Part shown: positions 60,932 to 64,000 of the stretch, one piece after another
Layout: each line of letters starts with the position of its first letter
How positions within the stretch are numbered: position 1 is the stretch's first letter
Assembly (NCBI GenBank): GCA_020161505.1
Contig: JAIUNY010000012.1
Coordinates: forward strand, 1 to 64,000
DNA length: 64,000 nucleotides
From: Armatimonadota bacterium
GTDB lineage: Bacteria > Armatimonadota > Fimbriimonadia > Fimbriimonadales > Fimbriimonadaceae
Reading direction: 5' to 3'
The notes under the pieces: generated by a model
Seen by the model: the letters and a program-made list of their open reading frames with translations, nothing else
Databases searched by the model: none
Told to the model about the DNA's origin: nothing
Position numbers and translations under genes: made by a program

Positions 60932-61897
60932 ATGAAAAAGATCTGCTGGCTGGGCTTGGCCCTCGCCTGTTTCACCCCTCATGCTCTGGCGAGCTCGATT
61001 CACTCAACTGGCTTCGAATCCAGCGAAGGTTGGTCGCTCGGCCTTGCTGAGGATCAAAATGGCTGGGATCGTAACCTCAACGCCAACCACTACGGTCGGA
61101 TTCAAACGAACACCGTCAAGACGGGCACTCAGGCGCTCGAACTCCGGACTCTGGATACTCAATCTGCCCAAGACACCATGCAGGGCGTCATCAATGGCCT
61201 GCGCACCGCAACCGTGGACAAAGCGGGCGAATCCACCACAGTGAACGGCCCCCGCGTGAACAACCGGATGAAGATCGGATTCTGGTTCCGAACGCCCGAT
61301 GCTCAGCTCCCGGTGACTTCCCTTGCCCTGAGCGATCCCACCAACTATGAGGATCCCTACGGCGGCATCGTGGAACTGAACCCCTCGTTCAGCCAAGGCG
61401 ACAGCGGATCGCGCTACGCCAGCCTGACACTCTACGACGCCACGCAAGATCGTATGGGCTACTACAACCCTTCGCAGGGTCTGCTGCTGGAGCTTTCGAC
61501 GGCCCAAAATTACAGCAACTCTGTCGCCTGGGAGTTCGATGTTCTCAGCCAAAATCTGAGCTACGCAAGCTGGTACCGGCTGGAATACGACATCACGCTG
61601 GTGGACGGCACGAACAACGACGAAACCCCGAACGACATCCTCACCGTGAGCATTTTCGATTCTTCGAACGTGTTCATGAATTCGGTGACGAATTCGACTT
61701 GGGAGTCCCCCTTCCGATCCGCGTTCGGCACCGGTGCCTACTCGCTGGATACCTTCTCGTTCCGAGGGCTTCGCCAAACCGCCGATCTGAATCTGGGCTA
61801 CGTCGATGACCTGACGATCGAGTCGGTTCCCGAGCCGATGACGATGAGCCTGCTCGCTCTCGGAGCCCTCGCGGCCCGACGTCGAAAGAAAGCCTAA
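60932..61897 (+). CDS. PEP-CTERM sorting domain protein
   Basis: A 321-residue exported protein. The signal peptide is MKKICWLGLALACFTPHALA. The body is beta-rich, with IHSTGFESSEGW at the start and repeated Asn/Ser/Thr-rich strands like a concanavalin-type or carbohydrate-binding domain. The C-terminus VPEPMTMSLLALGALAARRR, then KKA is an exosortase sorting signal. It is transcribed away from a pilin cassette. A terminator follows. Confidence 0.85.
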   Translation: MKKICWLGLALACFTPHALASSIHSTGFESSEGWSLGLAEDQNGWDRNLNANHYGRIQTNTVKTGTQALELRTLDTQSAQDTMQGVINGLRTATVDKAGESTTVNGPRVNNRMKIGFWFRTPDAQLPVTSLALSDPTNYEDPYGGIVELNPSFSQGDSGSRYASLTLYDATQDRMGYYNPSQGLLLELSTAQNYSNSVAWEFDVLSQNLSYASWYRLEYDITLVDGTNNDETPNDILTVSIFDSSNVFMNSVTNSTWESPFRSAFGTGAYSLDTFSFRGLRQTADLNLGYVDDLTIESVPEPMTMSLLALGALAARRRKKA

Positions 61898-61915
61898 CCC
61901 GGTTGCCGGGAATCT

Positions 61916-61955
61916 CAACCCTTGGCCGTTCCTGCGGATGGTCAAGGGTTGTTTC
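61916..61955 (+). terminator. Terminator after the PEP-CTERM gene
   Basis: CAACCCTTG pairs with CAAGGGTTG around about 18 bases, followed by TTTCGTT. Confidence 0.7.
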
Positions 61956-62014
61956 GTTCAGAGGCCCGGATTCGGCTGAGAAACCGCGCGGCGATTCAGT
62001 AGAATAAAGCTCCG

Positions 62015-62626
62015 ATGAGCGAACTCATCCAGCTTGGAGCCGTTAACGAACGACCGCGCGCCCCGCGGCCTGAAGAACTTGAACTCAAGTTCAGCCCCCT
62101 CGCCATTGACGAGCTCAATGCCCTGAAAACGCACTATCCCAACGAAAAGGCGTGCATCCTCCCGGGCCTCTGGATTGCTCAACGCGAATACGGCGGATAT
62201 CTCAGCGCACCCGCAATTGCCGAGGTCGCCCATCGACTCAGCCGCAGCTATGCCGAAGTCGAAGGAGTGGCAACTTTCTACTCCATGTACAACACCGCTC
62301 ACTCGGTGGGCAAGCACATGATCGAGGTCTGCACCTGCCTGAGCTGCCACATGTGCGGTGCCTATCGAATTGCCGATCACCTGAAAGAGAAGCTCGGGAT
62401 CGATTTTGGCGAAACAACGCCGGACGGCTTGTTCACCCTTCACGAAGTTGAATGCCTCAACGCGTGCGACCGCGCCCCCTTGCTCCAGATTGGAGATCAA
62501 TACCACGGCCCGGTCGATGGAGCCTACGTCGACCGCCTGCTCGATGAGATCAAAAGTCAGGATTCAACCGTCGTTCAGCTCGCCGACTCCATTGTCAAAG
62601 TTCATCTCCAACACGGAAAATCGTGA
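62015..62626 (+). CDS. nuoE: NADH-quinone oxidoreductase subunit E
   Basis: A 203-residue 24-kDa-type subunit with a 2Fe-2S cluster. Thioredoxin-fold motifs are SYAEVEGVATFYSMYN and the cluster ligands CTCLSC (C-x4-C, with an extra Cys) and ECLNACDRAP (C-x3-C). The C-terminus is slightly long. nuoF, which normally follows, is not in view; a pilin cassette comes next. Confidence 0.95.
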   Translation: MSELIQLGAVNERPRAPRPEELELKFSPLAIDELNALKTHYPNEKACILPGLWIAQREYGGYLSAPAIAEVAHRLSRSYAEVEGVATFYSMYNTAHSVGKHMIEVCTCLSCHMCGAYRIADHLKEKLGIDFGETTPDGLFTLHEVECLNACDRAPLLQIGDQYHGPVDGAYVDRLLDEIKSQDSTVVQLADSIVKVHLQHGKS

Positions 62627-62687
62627 CGTGAGTCACGGAAAGAAGCAGGAATTTTCCTGAATCTACAAGAAAATGTGCAGAAATCCG

Positions 62688-62716
62688 TTGCAGGATTTCC
62701 GTGGTTGTTGTATAAC
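62688..62716 (+). promoter_or_regulatory. Sigma-70-type promoter of pilin 62777
   Basis: TTGCAG (62688-62693), a 17-base spacer, then TATAAC (62711-62716). The predicted transcript would begin near 62723, where GGGCC-tatt-GGCCC forms a hairpin at its very 5' end, about 40 bases before the ATG. Confidence 0.65.
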
Positions 62717-62776
62717 TTGCGTGGGCCTATTGGCCCTCTGGTTGTCGCAAGGCGGCGGCGACCGGAAGGATTCATT

Positions 62777-63703
62777 ATGAAAAAATCCGGCTTTACGCTT
62801 ATTGAACTGCTGGTCGTGATCGCCATCATCGCCATTCTTGCAGCCATTCTCTTCCCTGTCTTCGCCCAGGCCAAGGTCGCAGCGAAAAAGACTCAATCTC
62901 TCAGCAATGTTAAGCAGCTGAACACCGCCACCCAGATCTATCTGTCGGACTACGACGATACGATGCCTCTCTCGTTCGGCCGAGACAACACCGGTCGATG
63001 GGGATGGAACTACTGGCTTGCCGTTCCTGCTGACTGGTCCACGAACAGTGCCAACCTCACCCTCTATTCCTCGGGTTCCTGGCACAACCTGGTTCAACCC
63101 TACGTGAAGAACCTGCAAATGCTGGAATCCCCAGCCGGCGTGGATCTCACCATCGCTTTCTATAACACGGTCAACGCGCAGCGTGTGAAGGCTCCGGCCA
63201 AGACAGGATACGGCTACAACGGCATGCTCCACGGCTACAATGCCACGGCGATTGCAAGCCCGTCTTCCACCCCGCTCGCTACGCAAGTCGGCGGTAAGGA
63301 CAACGTGATCGGCTTCGACACCGGCCCGTTCCCTGCCCTCTATTGCGGCGCCGGCGTGAACGCGAGCTGTGTCTATCAGCCCGTCTCCAGCAGCAGTTGC
63401 AACGGATTCACCAACGGTTCCTACACGTACTGGTTCACCCCGTACAACTCCCAGCACATCTACGGCAACACCCAAACCTGGACGTTCGCCGATGGACACG
63501 CGAAGCCGCGCAAGCTGGGCATGAACTTCGGCGCCGGTTCCCGCACCGACTTCCGTCAGGATCCATTTGCGAACTACCCGACCAACAACGGGGTGAGCAA
63601 CGCGACGCTGAACTGGTATGACCGGTACTACTGCCACGCCTTCCTGTTCCGACCGGACTGGGATGGTCAGACCGTCGACGGCAACCCGATCGCGGCCTAC
63701 TAA
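62777..63703 (+). CDS. Cassette prepilin (subfamily 4b)
   Basis: A 308-residue prepilin: [43 protein letters not shown]. The head has [78 protein letters not shown], and the end FRPDWDGQTVDGNPIAAY. It parallels the 59673 pilin along its whole length. Longer versions of the frame run through the promoter. A lipoprotein gene follows directly. Confidence 0.92.
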   Translation: MKKSGFTLIELLVVIAIIAILAAILFPVFAQAKVAAKKTQSLSNVKQLNTATQIYLSDYDDTMPLSFGRDNTGRWGWNYWLAVPADWSTNSANLTLYSSGSWHNLVQPYVKNLQMLESPAGVDLTIAFYNTVNAQRVKAPAKTGYGYNGMLHGYNATAIASPSSTPLATQVGGKDNVIGFDTGPFPALYCGAGVNASCVYQPVSSSSCNGFTNGSYTYWFTPYNSQHIYGNTQTWTFADGHAKPRKLGMNFGAGSRTDFRQDPFANYPTNNGVSNATLNWYDRYYCHAFLFRPDWDGQTVDGNPIAAY

Positions 63704-63712
63704 GAGATGGAT

Positions 63713-63928
63713 ATGAAGAAGATTCTCCTTCTGACCGTTCTTGCCGCTCTGAGTGGATTCATCCTGGCAGGTTGCCAGGGTGAGGAAGCTCCCAAGGAAG
63801 GCAGTGCTTCTGTCTCCGAAGACCTGGCCACGCCCGAGGCGCAAGCTGAGGTGGACAAGGTCGCGGCGGACAAAGCCGCCAAGATGGGCATGGATCCCAA
63901 CAATCCTGGCGGACGAGGCTCGCGCTAA
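63713..63928 (+). CDS. Small cassette lipoprotein
   Basis: A 71-residue lipoprotein: MKKILLLTVLAALSGFILAG, C, then QGEEAPKEGSASVSEDLATP, a short charged helix, and the end MDPNNPGGRGSR. ATG 63707 two codons upstream is an alternative start. It is the partner of the 62777 pilin. Confidence 0.8.
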   Translation: MKKILLLTVLAALSGFILAGCQGEEAPKEGSASVSEDLATPEAQAEVDKVAADKAAKMGMDPNNPGGRGSR

Positions 63929-63949
63929 CGTCCTAGACACCCTCCCACT

Positions 63950-63985
63950 GCGGCCCGAAAGTGAGCTTTCGGGCCGCTTTCCTTT
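63950..63985 (+). terminator. Intrinsic terminator
   Basis: GCGGCCCGAAAG pairs with CTTTCGGGCCGC around a short loop, followed by TTTCCTTT. It closes the last cassette. Confidence 0.85.
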
Positions 63986-64000
63986 GCCTAACCTGAGTAG

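Noticed and set aside
51895-63928. Repeated segments considered as a CRISPR array or transposon arms
   Set aside because: The repeats are whole coding genes with different spacers. There are no short regular repeats, cas genes, transposase or target-site duplications.

Overview
The window most likely comes from a member of the Armatimonadota (Fimbriimonadia-like). This is inferred from gene style, not from a database match. Pointers are GC-rich coding DNA, many prepilins with the near-invariant N-terminus [18 protein letters not shown] followed by [18 protein letters not shown] sorting signals, and flagellar plus type IV pilus genes in one genome. Genes are dense on both strands, often joined by ATGA or TGATG overlaps, with TTG and GTG starts in places.

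Layout. 1-2031: end of a short leuA, then tgt. 2063-4424 (minus): a frameshifted P-loop kinase, an M42 aminopeptidase and an XRE-cupin regulator. 4763-6506: PEP-CTERM protein, prepilin and small lipoprotein in one overlapping operon. 6572-10114: VanZ-like protein, a degenerate ApgM-like phosphoglycerate mutase, gap and a membrane protein. 10173-20346: flagellar genes fliS, fliT-like, then (after an amidase and an esterase on the other strand) flgB-flgC-fliE-fliF-fliG-fliH-fliI-fliJ, a lytic transglycosylase and a MotE-like protein. 20407-26639: cyclic-nucleotide-domain protein, MerT-like metal transporter behind a palindromic operator, DUF429, transketolase, TolB-like propeller and GH1 beta-glucosidase. 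26811-29072: lipoprotein, LacI regulator and prepilin behind a perfect LacI-type palindrome. 29256-34583: DinB-like, NTF2-like, PilB, HDOD and PilT. 34649-35387: RelE/XRE toxin-antitoxin. 35456-44232 (mostly minus): purB, DUF4870, a pair of secreted paralogues among palindromic repeats, a membrane TPR protein, purD, and the recR-ybaB-dnaX-ffs group. 44315-50322 (minus): ABC exporter with a partner protein, then trpF, trpC, trpD. 50372-63928: Complex I genes nuoA, nuoC, nuoD, nuoE, separated by blocks of prepilin plus small-lipoprotein cassettes.

The most unusual feature is the prepilin-lipoprotein cassette. Seven times in this window a roughly 290-315-residue prepilin of one distinctive subfamily is followed by a 60-71-residue lipoprotein with a low-complexity Pro/Ala/Ser/Gly tail. 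An eighth, looser case has lipoprotein, LacI regulator and prepilin in one operon. Cassettes have been duplicated as units, in tandem at 51.9 and 53.4 kb and in inverted form at 59.7 and 62.8 kb, and they sit inside the nuo gene order. Several carry hairpins between pilin and lipoprotein, and hairpins in the leader. My inference is a family of variant surface fibres or pseudopili, each with its own outer-membrane lipoprotein partner. PilB and PilT at 30-34 kb could power pilus assembly and retraction.

Frames, motifs, stems and overlaps were read directly from the sequence. Family names are assigned by recognition, without a database search.
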